Assembly: GCF_000715495.1 (NCBI RefSeq)
Contig: NZ_JNLX01000149.1
Location: 1 to 64,000 of the forward strand
DNA length: 64,000 nucleotides
Origin: Hymenobacter sp. IS2118
Lineage (GTDB): Bacteria; Bacteroidota; Bacteroidia; Cytophagales; Hymenobacteraceae
Direction of reading: 5' to 3'
The stretch's first letter is position 1. Each line of letters opens with the position of its first letter. This document shows, in pieces, positions 1-9,442 of the stretch. The notes under the pieces were generated by a model that saw nothing but the letters and a program-made list of their open reading frames with translations, was not told where the DNA came from and did no database searches. Both the position numbers and the translations under genes were made by a program.

Positions 1-1619
1 GGTAGGCCCAGCGGGGTGGCCAGGGCTTCGGCGGCGGCGGGCAGGGCCGGCACGGCTTCGGCGGCGGCGCGCAGGTGGTTGGCCAGGGCGTCCTGGGCGG
101 CGGGCAGCAGCACCAGCAGCTCGCTGCCCCAAAACAGCAGCTCGTTGGGCACGCCGGTTTTTTGCAAGGTGGCTTGCAGGCGGGTGGCCAGGGCTTCGGC
201 GTGGGCGGCGTCGGCATCGGTCCAGGTGCTGAGGCGGGGTAAGGCGAGGCGGGGCAGGGCCACGGGGCCGCGCTCTTCGGCCAGGCGCAGCAGCTCGCCG
301 GCCACCTGCTGGGCCGTGCGGCGGCTGTGGCCCAGGGGCGCGTTCACGGCCAGGGCGTAGTCGTTGAGGGCCTGGCGGTAGCGCGGGAGTTGGGCCATCT
401 GGTCGGCCACGACGGTTGCGTCGGCGGGACGGCCCAGGCTCAGGGTGTGGCGCAGCTCGTCGTGCAGGGCTTTTTTGTTGGCTTTGTGGCTGTGCAGCTC
501 CAGGCAGGCGGCGCCCAGACCCAGGGTGTCGAGCCGGCGCTTCACCACTTCCAACGCGGCCATTTTCTCGGCCACGAACAGTACTTTCTTGCCCGCCCCG
601 ATGGCCTCGGCCAGCAGGTTGGCAATGGTTTGCGACTTGCCGGTGCCGGGCGGCCCCTGAATGACGAGGTTGCGCCCCTCGTGCACGGCCAGCAGCGCCA
701 GCAGCTGCGACGAATCCGCGTCCAGCACCTGGTGCAGCTCGGCGGCGGGGCTTTCGGTGTCCAGAAAAGCGGTGTCGCCCACGGTGGGCGGGGCGTCGCG
801 GAAGCCGGTATCGGTGCCCAGCAGCGCCGCGATGGCCGGGTGCGCGAGCAGGCCGTGGCCGGCGGGCCAGTTGGCGGGGTCCAGGTCGCGGTAGAGCATG
901 AACTTACCGAACGAGAAGAAGCCCAGCGCGATGCTATCGACCTCGACGCGCCAGCGCGGCAGGCCCGCAATGGCGGCGGCCACGGCGGCGTAGTACTCCG
1001 CCACCTGGCCGTCCTCGTCCAGCTCGGGCAGCGGCAGCACCAGCCCGAAACTGGCCTTCAGCTTGGCTTGCAGCGACAAATTGCCTTCGACCTCGGCGCC
1101 GGTGTGGCGCAGCTTGAACCGCTCGGCGGCGGTGCCGCGCTCCAGCAGCACGGGCACCAGCACCAGCGGCGCCTGCCGGGGCTCGTCGCTGCTCTCGGCC
1201 TCGTACCAGGTGAGCATGCCCAGGGCCAGGTAGAGAATATTCACGCCCTGCTCTTCGAGGCTGGTGCGGGCGGTGTAGTAGGTGTTGAGCAGGCGGCTTT
1301 CCAGCTTGGCCAGGGGCTCGGCGGTCTGCAGCTTGTTGTCGCTGAGCAGGGCCTGGCGCTCGGCCGCAGTGGGTGGGAGCGGCGGGGTTTCGGGCGCGGC
1401 GTTCTGGTTGGGTTCGGGGGCGGCCTGGAAATACATGGTTTTGCCCTGGCGCACCAGCACGTCGTAGGCCGGCGCGGCTTCTTCGCGCACCACGGCCACG
1501 CCCTGGGCTTTCGAGAGCCGGAAGTTGAGCAGCGGATTGCGCATGCCCAGGTCCAGCAATTCCTGGCGGGAGGCATCGAGGCGGGCCGCCAGGGCCGGGG
1601 ATTCTTCGGAAGCGAGCAT
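1..1619 (-). CDS. DUF4011-type superfamily 1 helicase/ATPase, N-terminal part (cut by window start)
   Basis: This is a large AAA/helicase-type protein of which 539 N-terminal residues are visible; the C-terminus lies left of the window. The N-terminus (ELLDLGMRNPLLNFRLSK, about residues 10-30) matches the opening motif of DUF4011 proteins. A Walker A motif, GPPGTGKSQT, has its lysine near residue 328 and is followed by a Walker-like strand, KVLFVAEKMAALEVV. Proteins of this family usually run to well over 1,000 residues with SF1 helicase motifs and sometimes Vsr-like or DUF3320 ends, and some have been reported as single-gene antiphage systems. The start is the first ATG after the palindromic repeat. 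The next gene upstream on the same strand is a type IIL RM enzyme, 165 bp away, so a defence role is plausible but inferred. The nuclease end cannot be checked here. Confidence 0.8.
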   Translation of the reverse strand, partial: MLASEESPALAARLDASRQELLDLGMRNPLLNFRLSKAQGVAVVREEAAPAYDVLVRQGKTMYFQAAPEPNQNAAPETPPLPPTAAERQALLSDNKLQTAEPLAKLESRLLNTYYTARTSLEEQGVNILYLALGMLTWYEAESSDEPRQAPLVLVPVLLERGTAAERFKLRHTGAEVEGNLSLQAKLKASFGLVLPLPELDEDGQVAEYYAAVAAAIAGLPRWRVEVDSIALGFFSFGKFMLYRDLDPANWPAGHGLLAHPAIAALLGTDTGFRDAPPTVGDTAFLDTESPAAELHQVLDADSSQLLALLAVHEGRNLVIQGPPGTGKSQTIANLLAEAIGAGKKVLFVAEKMAALEVVKRRLDTLGLGAACLELHSHKANKKALHDELRHTLSLGRPADATVVADQMAQLPRYRQALNDYALAVNAPLGHSRRTAQQVAGELLRLAEERGPVALPRLALPRLSTWTDADAAHAEALATRLQATLQKTGVPNELLFWGSELLVLLPAAQDALANHLRAAAEAVPALPAAAEALATPLGL

Positions 1620-1638
1620 GGGGTTTGGGGGGGATGGT

Positions 1639-1775
1639 GGCACCCCATCCCCTAACCCCTTCCCCTCCGGGGGAAGGGGAACTAGAGCTAGTTCTAGAAC
1701 CGGGCTATCAGAATGCTAAAAACTAAAAACTAGTCCCCCTTCCCCCGGAGGGGAAGGGGTTAGGGGATGGGGTGC
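1639..1775. repeat. Long inverted repeat, CCCCATCCCC family, copy 1
   Basis: The arms of about 40 bp (1639-1680 and 1736-1775) are near-perfect reverse complements built around CCCCATCCCCTAACCCC and CCCTCCGGGGGAAG. The centre contains GAACTAGAGCTAGTTCT. A second copy lies at 49132-49270. It separates two genes on the same strand and could fold as a strong hairpin in their transcript. It resembles a non-autonomous MITE/REP-like element; no transposase is present in the copy. Confidence 0.85.
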
Positions 1776-1784
1776 CCCGCGCCC

Positions 1785-4700
1785 TCACGCGCTGAACGCC
1801 TGCCCCTCGGCATCCACCCGCAGCAGCGCCAGCTCGGCCAGCGACTCCAGCAGGGGCTGGACCTGCGCGGCCCGCACCTTGCCCGCGAAGCTGGCGGCGA
1901 CTGCCGGGGCGGACAGTGCCGCGCCGGCGCCGGCTTCCACGGCTTCGCGCACGGCGCGCATCTGCTGGGCCAGGGCGGTGGGCCACTCGCGGCGGGCGGC
2001 CGGGGCCTCGCTGCTCAGCGCCGCCGTAGCCAGGCCACTGCTCATTGTTAATTGCTCATTGCTAATTGATTTCCCCTGGTAGGCGGGGCGCAGGTAGCGG
2101 ACGGTGCCGGCGGCTTCTTCGGCGGCGCGCTGCTGGTTGAGGTGCACCAGGCGCAGGAGCAGCTCGGCGGCGGGCAGGGCGGGGGGCCAGCCGTAGGCGG
2201 CGGCCACGGCCGCATCGAGCTGCTGGTGCAGGGCCAGCACCACGGCGGCCAGCCCGGTTTCGTGGGTCACCTGCTCCTTGGCCGACAGCGGCTGGCCGGC
2301 CCGCAGCTTCTCCACCACGTTGTAGAGGTCGGTGAGGGTGAGGCTGGGGTGCTGGGCCTGCTGGCGCTTGCGGTGGGCGTCGAGCTGTTCGGCCAGCTGG
2401 CGGATTTCGGCCTCCTGGGCCGGCGTGGCGGCCGGGAAGGGGAAGGGGTCGAAACAGCGGGATTTAGCATACACCGAGTCGTTGCCAACTCCTAAAAAGC
2501 TACCAGTTGCGAAAGCCCAAGTTGTATGAATTCGACTTGATAAAACGCCGAGAAAATAAGCGTCATCAAGAGCAATTGCCACCAGCTTATTATCAGGTAA
2601 AATCTCGGATTCGAGAAACTGAAACACTCGATGCTTAGCAGTTTCTGGAGTAGCAATGAAACGAGTTAATCCTCTCAGCGCAGGACGAAAATTTCCTCTC
2701 GGCTCGCCAAAAAACCACCAGTTATTGCGGTAGGAAGCACGGTTGTTCTGGTCGCGTTCCGGTTTAACATTTTCTAAGAGATGTTGATAAGCTGCAGGAT
2801 ATTGAGCCAGTACTTCATCAGATTTCAGACCGAAGAAATCAATAACCATTACGCCGCGAGGCTTATCAGTCAGGTCACGGCCGTTGCGGTATGGACGAAT
2901 ATGATTTTCTAAGCCGCTGACAGAATCTAAGCCTAGCTCTTTTGCTTTCTCAGGTTCGACAATAAACCCGGCTCCCATCAATTGCACACCTCGGTTGCCC
3001 AAGCCTGCATTTGACTTCAAAGACTTCGCACTATCTAACGCCGCGCCAACGCTCAAATCGGAAAGAATCTGGCCCTTTTGTTCTTCAAAAGTCACTTCGG
3101 CGGCTTCTTCGCCTTCGGCCACGGCTTCGGTTTTCAGCGTCAGCAGCTGGCCCGTGGAACCGGCGGCGGTGCGTTCGGCCACCGTCATGGCGATGCGGAC
3201 GGCGGCGCCCTGGGCGGCATCCACCCAGGGGTGGTCGGGAATGGCGAAGGTGAGGGTGAGCGGGGCCGGGTCGCCTTCCAGAAACGGCTGCATCACGCGC
3301 CGGTTGAAGGTTTGCTTGAGGCTGTTGGTGGTGATGAAGCCGAACCGCTCGGCGGGGCCGCGCTGCACGGCGGCGGCGGCGTTGTACCACCAATACATCA
3401 CGAGGTCGGCCGAATCGGGCACGCGGCCCTTGTAGGCGCGCCGCAGGGCTTCTGTGTAGCCATCGCCGAGGGCCTCGCGCATGCGGGCCGGCCCCACAAA
3501 CGGCGGGTTGCCCACGATGAAATCGGCTTCGGGCCACTCGGCGGGCCGGGGGTTGGGGTAGTCGAGCACCGGCGTGCGGGCGGTTTCGTCGGGCACGGGC
3601 TGGCCGGTGCTGGGGTGGGGGCGGGTGGTGCCGTCCCAGCGGGTCACGGGCTGGCCGTGGGCGTCGAGGCGGGGCGTGGGCGCGTCGTGGCGCAGGGCGG
3701 CGTCCTGCTGCACGATGTTGCGGTACTCGTCCAGCAGCGGCTCGGCCAGCTGCGTGATGCCGTTGGTGCGCAGGTGCCATTGCAGGTAGCCGATTTTCAG
3801 CACCACGTCGGCAATGGCGGCGGCGCGCGGGTTCAGCTCCAGGCCCAGCAGCTGGCGCGGGCTCACGGTGGTGCCGCTGCCCAGGTCGAGCAGGCCGGTC
3901 TGCCCGTAGCTGTTAATGGCAGTGAGCACCTCGCCCTCCAGCCGCTTGAGGTGCTCCAGCGTCACGTACAGGAAATTGCCCGAGCCGCAGGCCGGGTCCA
4001 GCACCCGCACTGAGGTGAGGCGCCGCAGAAACGTGAGCAGCTCCTCGCGGGCTTCTTTGGGCCGGTTCTCGTCGAGGCGGCGGGCGCTGGCGGCCTGGGC
4101 CGCGGCCCACTCGCGGCGCAGTGGGGCCACCACGGCGGGCACCACCAGGCGCTCCACGTAGCGGCGCGGGGTGTAGTGGGCGCCCAGGCTGTGCCGCTCT
4201 TTGGGGTCCAGCGCCCGTTCCAGCAGCGTGCCGAAGATGGCCGGCTCCACCTCGGCCCAGTCGGCCTTGGCAGCTTCGCGCAGCAAAGTCAGCTGGTCGG
4301 CATTGAGCGGCAGGGCCGAAGCCTCATGAAACAGCTGCCCGTTGAAGCGCCGCAGCCGGGCCCGCAGGTCGGGCGCGAAGCCGCCGGTGTCCATCGTGTG
4401 CCAGAGGCTTTGCAGGGCGTCGGGCAGCAGCGCCCGCAGCTCCGCCGTGGCCGCATAAGCCGCCAGCATGCCCGAAAACGACTCTTTCGGAATCAGCGCC
4501 ACGTCCTCGGCAAACATCGTGAACAGGCAGCGCATCAGAAACTGGGCCACCACTTCCGAGGCGTGCCCGGCCCGTTCCAGCTGCGCCGAGAGGGCGGCGA
4601 GCTGCCCGGCCAGCTGCCGCGTCACCTGCGCCGCCCGCCGGCCGGGGTCCAGCGCCTGCGGGTCCCGAAAGAGTTGGGCCAGGCGGGCGCGCACGGCCTC

Positions 4701-5264
4701 GTCGGCCAGGTCGGCCAGCCGCAGCCGGTAGGTTTGCGAGTCGGGGAAGGGCACGTAGTTGTCGCCCACGCCGGCAAAGTTGCTGTAGAGGTCGAGGCAG
4801 AAGCCCACGTCCACGACCACCACAAACGGGGGCCGGGCTTCGGTGGCGGGCAGGGCGCGCACGTAGCCCAGGGCTTGCTGGCGGGCGGCTTCCATCATCT
4901 GGCCCCATTTGGCGGTGCCGCGCACGGCGTGGCCTTTGCGTCGCCGGTCCGCCGGCAGGCCCAGCTCGGCTTTGGCGGCGCGGGCCTGCTGGTCGGGGCT
5001 GTCGGTGCCCTGCTTGGTTTCGAGCACGAAGCAGCCGCGCTTGTAGAGGTCGATGCGGCCGGTGCTGCCCTTGCCGCCCGCGCCGCCGCCGGCAAAGGTC
5101 ACGGCGCGTTCGAGCACGTAGGCATCGTGGGCGGGGTCGTCGGTGGTGGGGTCGGGGCGGGGCACGCCCAGCAAGTCGCAGAGGTCCTGCAAAAACAGGC
5201 CGTAGTTGGCGCGCTCGGCCCCGCCGGCGGTCTGCCAGCGGGCCAAAAAGTCGGGGTAGGTCAC
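1785..5264 (-). CDS. Type IIL (MmeI-like) restriction-modification enzyme, chromosomal copy
   Basis: This 1,159-residue protein combines nuclease, methyltransferase and specificity in one chain. The N-terminal nuclease signature is D72-x9-ExK (E82, K84), the PD-(D/E)XK spacing of MmeI. A helical spacer precedes methyltransferase motif I ([13 protein letters not shown], about 415-427) and motif IV (NPPFVG, about 590), as expected for an N6-adenine methylase. Residues of about 720-935 form the probable target-recognition domain, followed by the FDPFPFP motif and a C-terminal helical region. The recognition-domain DNA (about 2460-3100) is AT-richer than its flanks: I count 40% GC over 2521-2640, against clearly higher values on both sides. 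A near-identical paralog with a different recognition domain sits at 17175-20645 inside the island. As in other type IIL enzymes, methylation and cutting should share one recognition sequence. Confidence 0.92.
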   Translation of the reverse strand: MTYPDFLARWQTAGGAERANYGLFLQDLCDLLGVPRPDPTTDDPAHDAYVLERAVTFAGGGAGGKGSTGRIDLYKRGCFVLETKQGTDSPDQQARAAKAELGLPADRRRKGHAVRGTAKWGQMMEAARQQALGYVRALPATEARPPFVVVVDVGFCLDLYSNFAGVGDNYVPFPDSQTYRLRLADLADEAVRARLAQLFRDPQALDPGRRAAQVTRQLAGQLAALSAQLERAGHASEVVAQFLMRCLFTMFAEDVALIPKESFSGMLAAYAATAELRALLPDALQSLWHTMDTGGFAPDLRARLRRFNGQLFHEASALPLNADQLTLLREAAKADWAEVEPAIFGTLLERALDPKERHSLGAHYTPRRYVERLVVPAVVAPLRREWAAAQAASARRLDENRPKEAREELLTFLRRLTSVRVLDPACGSGNFLYVTLEHLKRLEGEVLTAINSYGQTGLLDLGSGTTVSPRQLLGLELNPRAAAIADVVLKIGYLQWHLRTNGITQLAEPLLDEYRNIVQQDAALRHDAPTPRLDAHGQPVTRWDGTTRPHPSTGQPVPDETARTPVLDYPNPRPAEWPEADFIVGNPPFVGPARMREALGDGYTEALRRAYKGRVPDSADLVMYWWYNAAAAVQRGPAERFGFITTNSLKQTFNRRVMQPFLEGDPAPLTLTFAIPDHPWVDAAQGAAVRIAMTVAERTAAGSTGQLLTLKTEAVAEGEEAAEVTFEEQKGQILSDLSVGAALDSAKSLKSNAGLGNRGVQLMGAGFIVEPEKAKELGLDSVSGLENHIRPYRNGRDLTDKPRGVMVIDFFGLKSDEVLAQYPAAYQHLLENVKPERDQNNRASYRNNWWFFGEPRGNFRPALRGLTRFIATPETAKHRVFQFLESEILPDNKLVAIALDDAYFLGVLSSRIHTTWAFATGSFLGVGNDSVYAKSRCFDPFPFPAATPAQEAEIRQLAEQLDAHRKRQQAQHPSLTLTDLYNVVEKLRAGQPLSAKEQVTHETGLAAVVLALHQQLDAAVAAAYGWPPALPAAELLLRLVHLNQQRAAEEAAGTVRYLRPAYQGKSISNEQLTMSSGLATAALSSEAPAARREWPTALAQQMRAVREAVEAGAGAALSAPAVAASFAGKVRAAQVQPLLESLAELALLRVDAEGQAFSA

Positions 5265-5537
5265 GGGGGAAGTGGGCAGATGGGGAATGCGGCCCGAACT
5301 TACGGCGGCGGGGCGGGATTGGGGAGGGGCCGGGCTTGCGTGCGCCCCGTCAGCCGCGCCCGGTTCCGCGCCCGCCTGGTCCCGGCAAACAGGGCGACGA
5401 ATTGCGCGTCCAGGGTTAAATATTAGCCGGTTAGTAGGTTAAGTCTCAGCGCTCAACCTTTAGCCGCTAAAGCCGTGTACTAACGTAGTCGCGCACAAGT
5501 AGCCGCCGCGCACAAGCAACCGTATTTCAGTTGGTCT

Positions 5538-5625
5538 GTCATGCTGAGCTTGTCGAAGCATCTCTACCGCCCCGTTGAACGCGTCTGACGATGCGAGCGA
5601 GATGCTTCGACAAGCTCAGCATGAC
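5538..5625. repeat. Palindromic repeat GTCATGCTGAGC family, copy 1
   Basis: Perfect 27-bp arms (5538-5564 and 5599-5625) start with GTCATGCTGAGCTTGTCGAA and are its exact reverse complement on the other side, with a 34-bp centre. Related copies occur at 5676-5763, 7715-7802 and 28359-28454, plus a half copy at 7614-7640. Confidence 0.9.
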
Positions 5626-5675
5626 GGGTTTTTTGCTTTTTTGTTTATTCGGGAATAAGCAACCGTATTACGTTT

Positions 5676-5763
5676 GGTCATGCCGAGCGCAGCCGAGGCA
5701 TCTCGCTCGCTTCATCCGCACCATTCAACGAAGCGAGATGCCTCGGCTGCGCTCGGCATGACC
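5676..5763. repeat. Palindromic repeat, GTCATGCCGAGCGCAGCC variant
   Basis: Perfect 32-bp arms (5676-5707 and 5732-5763) follow the same design as the neighbouring repeat but have a diverged internal word (GAGCGCAGCCGAGGCATCTC). The pairing is preserved although the sequence differs from the other copies, so both arms changed together or variants arose by copying. Confidence 0.9.
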
Positions 5764-5972
5764 CACGCTTACTCGTGCGTGCTTACTTAAAGTAGGCTTG
5801 TTCCCCAACAAGGTCACACTTTTCTGTATTGTAGGAACAAGTCCAAGTTGCCTGGGCGCGACTACCTAACCGGAAACGCCAGACTCGTACGGGGTTTCGT
5901 TTTTTCGTTACCCGTCATCCATCGTTCCGCGCAGGCTGACAGCCTTTCTAAAACCATAACCACCTTCACTAC

Positions 5973-7535
5973 ATGGCTACTCCCGACACTCTTACCGGCC
6001 CCGACCTGGCAACCACCGGCATTGCGCTAACCGACCTGGCCGACGGCGCCATGCTCCGCGGCCACGCCCATGGCGAGCCCGTGCTGCTGGTGCGGCGCGG
6101 TGCCGAGCTGCTGGCCGTGGGAGCATTGTGCCCCCACGCCGGCGCGCCGCTGGATACGGGCCTGCTGGTGGGCGACACCGTGCGCTGCCCCTGGCACCAC
6201 GCCTGCTTCAGCCTGCGCACCGGAGCCGCGCTCCGGGCCCCGGCCCTCGACCCGCTGCCCCGCTGGACGGTGGCGCAGCGCGAGGGCCGCGCCTACGTCA
6301 CCGGCAAGCAGGAGCAAGGCCCGCTGGCCCCCGATTCGCCCCCGGCCAGCCCCAAAACCGATGCTCATCCGAAGCAGATAGTAATTGTCGGCGCCGGCGG
6401 GGCGGGCAGCGCGGCCGCCGAGATGCTGCGCCGCGAAGGCTACGAGGGTAGCATTACCCTGCTCGACGAGGAAGCCGACGTGCCCTACGACCGCACCGCG
6501 CTATCCAAAAGCTTCGGCCCCGACAGCGCCCCGAAAGCCGCCCTGCGTCCGGCGGGCTTTTATGCCGAACACAACATCACTATCATTCGGGGCAAAGTAG
6601 CCGCGCTGGACGTGAGCGGCCGCCGTGTGCAGCTGGCCGACGGCGCCACCCACGCCTACGATGCGCTGCTGCTGGCCACCGGCGCCGAACCGGTACGCCT
6701 CGATATTCCCGGCCACGACCTGCCCCACGTGCACGTGCTGCGCTCCCTGGCCGACCACCGCGCCATTGTGGCCGGGGCGGCCCAGGCGAAAAAAGCCGTG
6801 GTGCTGGGCGCTAGCTTTATTGGGCTGGAAGCCGCCGCCGCGTTGCACGAACTGGGGCTGGAAGTGCACGTGGTGGCCCCCGATGACGTGCCGTTGGCCA
6901 AGGTGCTGGGCCCGGAGCTGGGCGCCATGGTGCACCGGCTGCACCAGGAAAAAGGCATTCATTTCCATTTGCAGCAAAAGGCCACTGCCATTGAGGCCGA
7001 AGCCGTGGTGCTGAAAAACGGCGAGCGGCTGCCCGCCGACCTGGTGGTGGTGGGCATTGGGGTGCGGCCCCGGCTGGCCCTGGCCGAAGCGGCCGGCCTG
7101 ACCATGGACAAAGGCGTGCTGGTAGACGAATTCCTGCAAACCAGCAGCCCCGGTATCTACGCCGCCGGCGACATTGCCCGCTGGCCCGATGCCCACACCG
7201 GCGCGGCCATTCGGGTGGAGCACTGGGTGGTGGCGCAGCGCCAGGGCCAGACGGCCGCCCGCAACATGCTGGGCCAGCGGGAGAAATTCGACGCGGTGCC
7301 CTTCTTCTGGAGCAAGCACTACAAGCTGTCGGTGCGCTATGTGGGCCACGCCGAAAAGTGGGACGAGCTGACCACCAACGGCCCCCTGACCGAGCGCGAA
7401 GGCAGCGTAGCGTTCCGCCAAAACGGCCACACCCTGGCCGTGGCCAGCGTGCAGCGCGACCTGGACAACCTGAAAGCCGAAGTAGCCCTGGAAGCCAATG
7501 ACGAGGCCGCCCTGGCAAAGCTGCTGCGCTCCTAA
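5973..7535 (+). CDS. Rieske-fused FAD/NAD(P)H oxidoreductase (AIFM3/ferredoxin reductase-like)
   Basis: This 520-residue protein has an N-terminal Rieske [2Fe-2S] domain with C53-x-H55 and C72-x2-H75, a short linker, then a pyridine-nucleotide disulfide oxidoreductase fold. The FAD-binding GxGxxG is at about G140-G145 (VIVGAGGAGSAAAE), and the second dinucleotide-binding motif (VVLGASFIGLEAAAAL) lies near residue 275. The late GD motif (GIYAAGDIA) and a C-terminal reductase domain complete it. This order matches bacterial AIFM3-like and dioxygenase-type ferredoxin reductases. It should pass electrons from NAD(P)H through FAD to the cluster, in the cytoplasm because no signal peptide is visible. 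It stands alone between repeat-rich regions, so its partner is unknown. Confidence 0.9.
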   Translation: MATPDTLTGPDLATTGIALTDLADGAMLRGHAHGEPVLLVRRGAELLAVGALCPHAGAPLDTGLLVGDTVRCPWHHACFSLRTGAALRAPALDPLPRWTVAQREGRAYVTGKQEQGPLAPDSPPASPKTDAHPKQIVIVGAGGAGSAAAEMLRREGYEGSITLLDEEADVPYDRTALSKSFGPDSAPKAALRPAGFYAEHNITIIRGKVAALDVSGRRVQLADGATHAYDALLLATGAEPVRLDIPGHDLPHVHVLRSLADHRAIVAGAAQAKKAVVLGASFIGLEAAAALHELGLEVHVVAPDDVPLAKVLGPELGAMVHRLHQEKGIHFHLQQKATAIEAEAVVLKNGERLPADLVVVGIGVRPRLALAEAAGLTMDKGVLVDEFLQTSSPGIYAAGDIARWPDAHTGAAIRVEHWVVAQRQGQTAARNMLGQREKFDAVPFFWSKHYKLSVRYVGHAEKWDELTTNGPLTEREGSVAFRQNGHTLAVASVQRDLDNLKAEVALEANDEAALAKLLRS

Positions 7536-7613
7536 GCCTCTCTGCAGTAAGCCCGCCCCACCAATCCGTGCCGTTAAGCAATGGAGCATAAGTGACCGTA
7601 CTCTATTTGCGTT

Positions 7614-7640
7614 GTCATGCTGAGCTTGTCGAAGCATGAC
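7614..7640. repeat. Half copy of the GTCATGCTGAGC palindrome
   Basis: One arm of the palindromic family is present without a full partner arm; the sequence turns directly back into CATGAC. It looks like a remnant after deletion of the centre and most of the second arm. Confidence 0.7.
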
Positions 7641-7714
7641 AGCTTTTTGCTACACTTACCTTTTACGCGGGTGCTTAAGCAGGTGTGCATAAGTAATCGT
7701 ATTGGATTTTAACC

Positions 7715-7802
7715 GTCATGCTGAGCTTGTCGAAGCATCTCTACCGCCTCGTTGAACAACTCCAACGGTGCGGTAGAGATGCTTCGACAAGCTCAGCATG
7801 AC
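7715..7802. repeat. Palindromic repeat GTCATGCTGAGC family, copy 3
   Basis: Perfect 33-bp arms (7715-7747 and 7770-7802) extend the family word by ...CTCTACCGC. It lies about 80 bp from the left attachment repeat of the island, on the chromosomal side. Confidence 0.9.
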
Positions 7803-7885
7803 CCGCTTTTTTGCTACGGTTACTTTTGCCACACTGCTTAAGACCACCTGCCGGCCCGGTAGCGGCCAGCTCGCCAGTACGGCAT

Positions 7886-7948
7886 CGATATAAAAGCAAA
7901 AACCCCATTCACAAGCTGTGAATGGGGTTTTTCGTGGTCGTGTAAGGA
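7886..7948. other. Left attachment site (attL), 63-bp direct repeat
   Basis: This is identical over 63 bp to 46747-46809. It contains the 35-bp terminator hairpin (7898-7932) and ends with GGTCGTGTAAGGA, the last 13 bases of the tRNA-Arg gene on the minus strand. The rest of the tRNA is absent here, so this is the displaced 3' copy. Confidence 0.95.
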
Positions 7949-8040
7949 ATAAAGCACCCCGACCCCACCCGACGCTACACGTGCTAAAACCCTCTCAAAT
8001 CGACTGAAAACGCCTTTGTCAAAATTTCAGCATCGGTTAG

Positions 8041-8100
8041 TGTCCGATTAAATCCGTTAATAAAGTCCAAACTGTCCGATTTCCTGTCCGATATCGGACA
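8041..8100. promoter_or_regulatory. Integrase arm-type sites, left end (TGTCCGAT octamers)
   Basis: TGTCCGAT occurs at 8041-8048, 8073-8080 and 8085-8092, with an inverted copy at 8093-8100. The last two form a perfect 16-bp palindrome, TGTCCGATATCGGACA. The same octamer occurs twice at the right end (46731-46738, 46743-46750). The palindrome also sits about 10 bp upstream of a -7-like box, TATCTTTA (8109-8116), so the integrase may repress its own gene. Confidence 0.75.
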
Positions 8101-8143
8101 GCCGTTTGTATCTTTAGAGTGGCAACTAAAACCCCTCTAAAGC

Positions 8144-9394
8144 ATGGCTAAGGTAACATTTTTGCTCTATAATCCGGCCGCCGACAAGCCCACGCCTATC
8201 ATTGCATCCGTCACTTTCGACGGCCAGCGCCACAAGGTTTACGTTGGCATTTCCATCATTCCGCAGCACTGGAACAAGGAAGACCAAAAGGCATTGACGC
8301 GCGGCTATTCGCATACCAACAACAGCAGCATCAACGATACTTTAGAGGACACCAAGACCCGGCTGCTCAAGTGCTACGACGACCACCGCGCCGTGGGCAC
8401 CCTGCCAACGCTGGCCACCCTGAAGACCGTGGCCGAGCCCGTAGAAAGTGCGTCGGAGCCGGAACCTGTTCCCGACAGCGCCGAGGCTGAAGCCCCCGCC
8501 CGTCCGGACCTGCTCACCACCTTCTCCAACTGGATTGAGAACCGCGGCCTCACGCAAAGCCCCAACACCGTCCGCACGTACCGCACCTGCCTCCGGCACC
8601 TGCGCGACATGCAGCGCATCGAACGCTACGCCATCGATTTCGACACCGTGAGCCACGGCTTCGGCGAAAAGTTCGCCCGTTACCTGCTCACCAAGCGCAA
8701 CCTCATCGACAGCGTCATCAACAAAAACCTGTTTCGCATCAAGCACTTTTTGGTGTGGGCTCAGGAAAACGGCTACCCCGTCGTCGTCGAGCCCAAGCAG
8801 TTTCGCTGGCAGCACCAGGAGCCGGAAATTCTGACCCTCACCCGCGCCGAGGTGCAACGCCTGGCCGACCTCGACCTGAACAGTCACCCCGCCCTCGACA
8901 ACGCCCGCGCCCTGTTCCTGATTGGCGTGTACACCGGCCTGCGCTTCTCCGACGTGGCCGCGTTGAAGCCCGAGCACATCCAGCCCGACCGCCTGCGCCT
9001 CACCACCCAGAAAACCCGCACCACCCTCACCGTACCGGTGCGCCCTGAGGCTCAGCCGCTGCTGGCCCGCGTGACCGCCGGCACCCTGCGCCCCATTGCC
9101 AACCAGAAGCTCAACGGCCACCTCAAGGAGCTGGCGCAGCTGGCCGGCATCGAGGCCCCCACCGAGCGGGTGCGCTACGCCGGCGGCCAGCGCCGCGCCC
9201 ACACCGCCCCAAAGTATGAGTTCGTGACCACGCACACGGCCCGCCGCACCTTCGTCACGCTGGCCCTGGAGGCCGGGGTACGGCCCGAAGTGGTGATGCG
9301 CATTACCGGCCACAAAAGCTTGGCCGCCTTCCGGCGCTACGTCAATGTTAGCGAAGACACGATGCTGAGTGAGTTTTCCCGCGCCTTCGCATAG
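8144..9394 (+). CDS. Tyrosine recombinase/integrase of the island
   Basis: This 416-residue site-specific recombinase should integrate and excise the island at tRNA-Arg. An N-terminal arm-binding region (about 1-80) and a SAM-like core-binding domain (about 120-215) precede the catalytic domain. The catalytic residues are visible: R267 in YTGLRFSD, H364 and R367 in HTARR, H390 in ITGHKS, and the nucleophile Y399 in RRYVNV. Length and layout match Bacteroidota integrases of mobile elements. It starts 195 bp inside attL and reads into the island. No truncation is seen, so it is probably active. Confidence 0.96.
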   Translation: MAKVTFLLYNPAADKPTPIIASVTFDGQRHKVYVGISIIPQHWNKEDQKALTRGYSHTNNSSINDTLEDTKTRLLKCYDDHRAVGTLPTLATLKTVAEPVESASEPEPVPDSAEAEAPARPDLLTTFSNWIENRGLTQSPNTVRTYRTCLRHLRDMQRIERYAIDFDTVSHGFGEKFARYLLTKRNLIDSVINKNLFRIKHFLVWAQENGYPVVVEPKQFRWQHQEPEILTLTRAEVQRLADLDLNSHPALDNARALFLIGVYTGLRFSDVAALKPEHIQPDRLRLTTQKTRTTLTVPVRPEAQPLLARVTAGTLRPIANQKLNGHLKELAQLAGIEAPTERVRYAGGQRRAHTAPKYEFVTTHTARRTFVTLALEAGVRPEVVMRITGHKSLAAFRRYVNVSEDTMLSEFSRAFA

Positions 9395-9442
9395 CCGTGC
9401 CCGCACTAGCCCTCTATTTTCTACCTCTCCAAACAGGCATTC

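Larger units (their letters stand above)
5265..5972. other. Intergenic stretch carrying two palindromic repeats
   Basis: No gene is supported in these 708 bases. They hold two large palindromes (5538-5625 and 5676-5763, listed separately) and the upstream region of the Rieske oxidoreductase gene. Apart from the repeats I see no recognisable site. Confidence 0.6.

Noticed and set aside
327..1655. A 442-codon frame on the plus strand at the left end
   Set aside because: It is antisense to the DUF4011-type helicase, which has a Walker A motif in the minus frame; the plus frame has no motif.
2041..2070. Words such as ATTGCTCATTGCTAATTG within the chromosomal RM gene and at 25155
   Set aside because: Such words are frequent small repeats in Bacteroidota; here they only slightly change a linker of the enzyme and no larger element can be defined.
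7936..7948. A second tRNA at the left end
   Set aside because: Only 13 bases of the tRNA 3' end are present as part of the att repeat; no other arms exist upstream or downstream.
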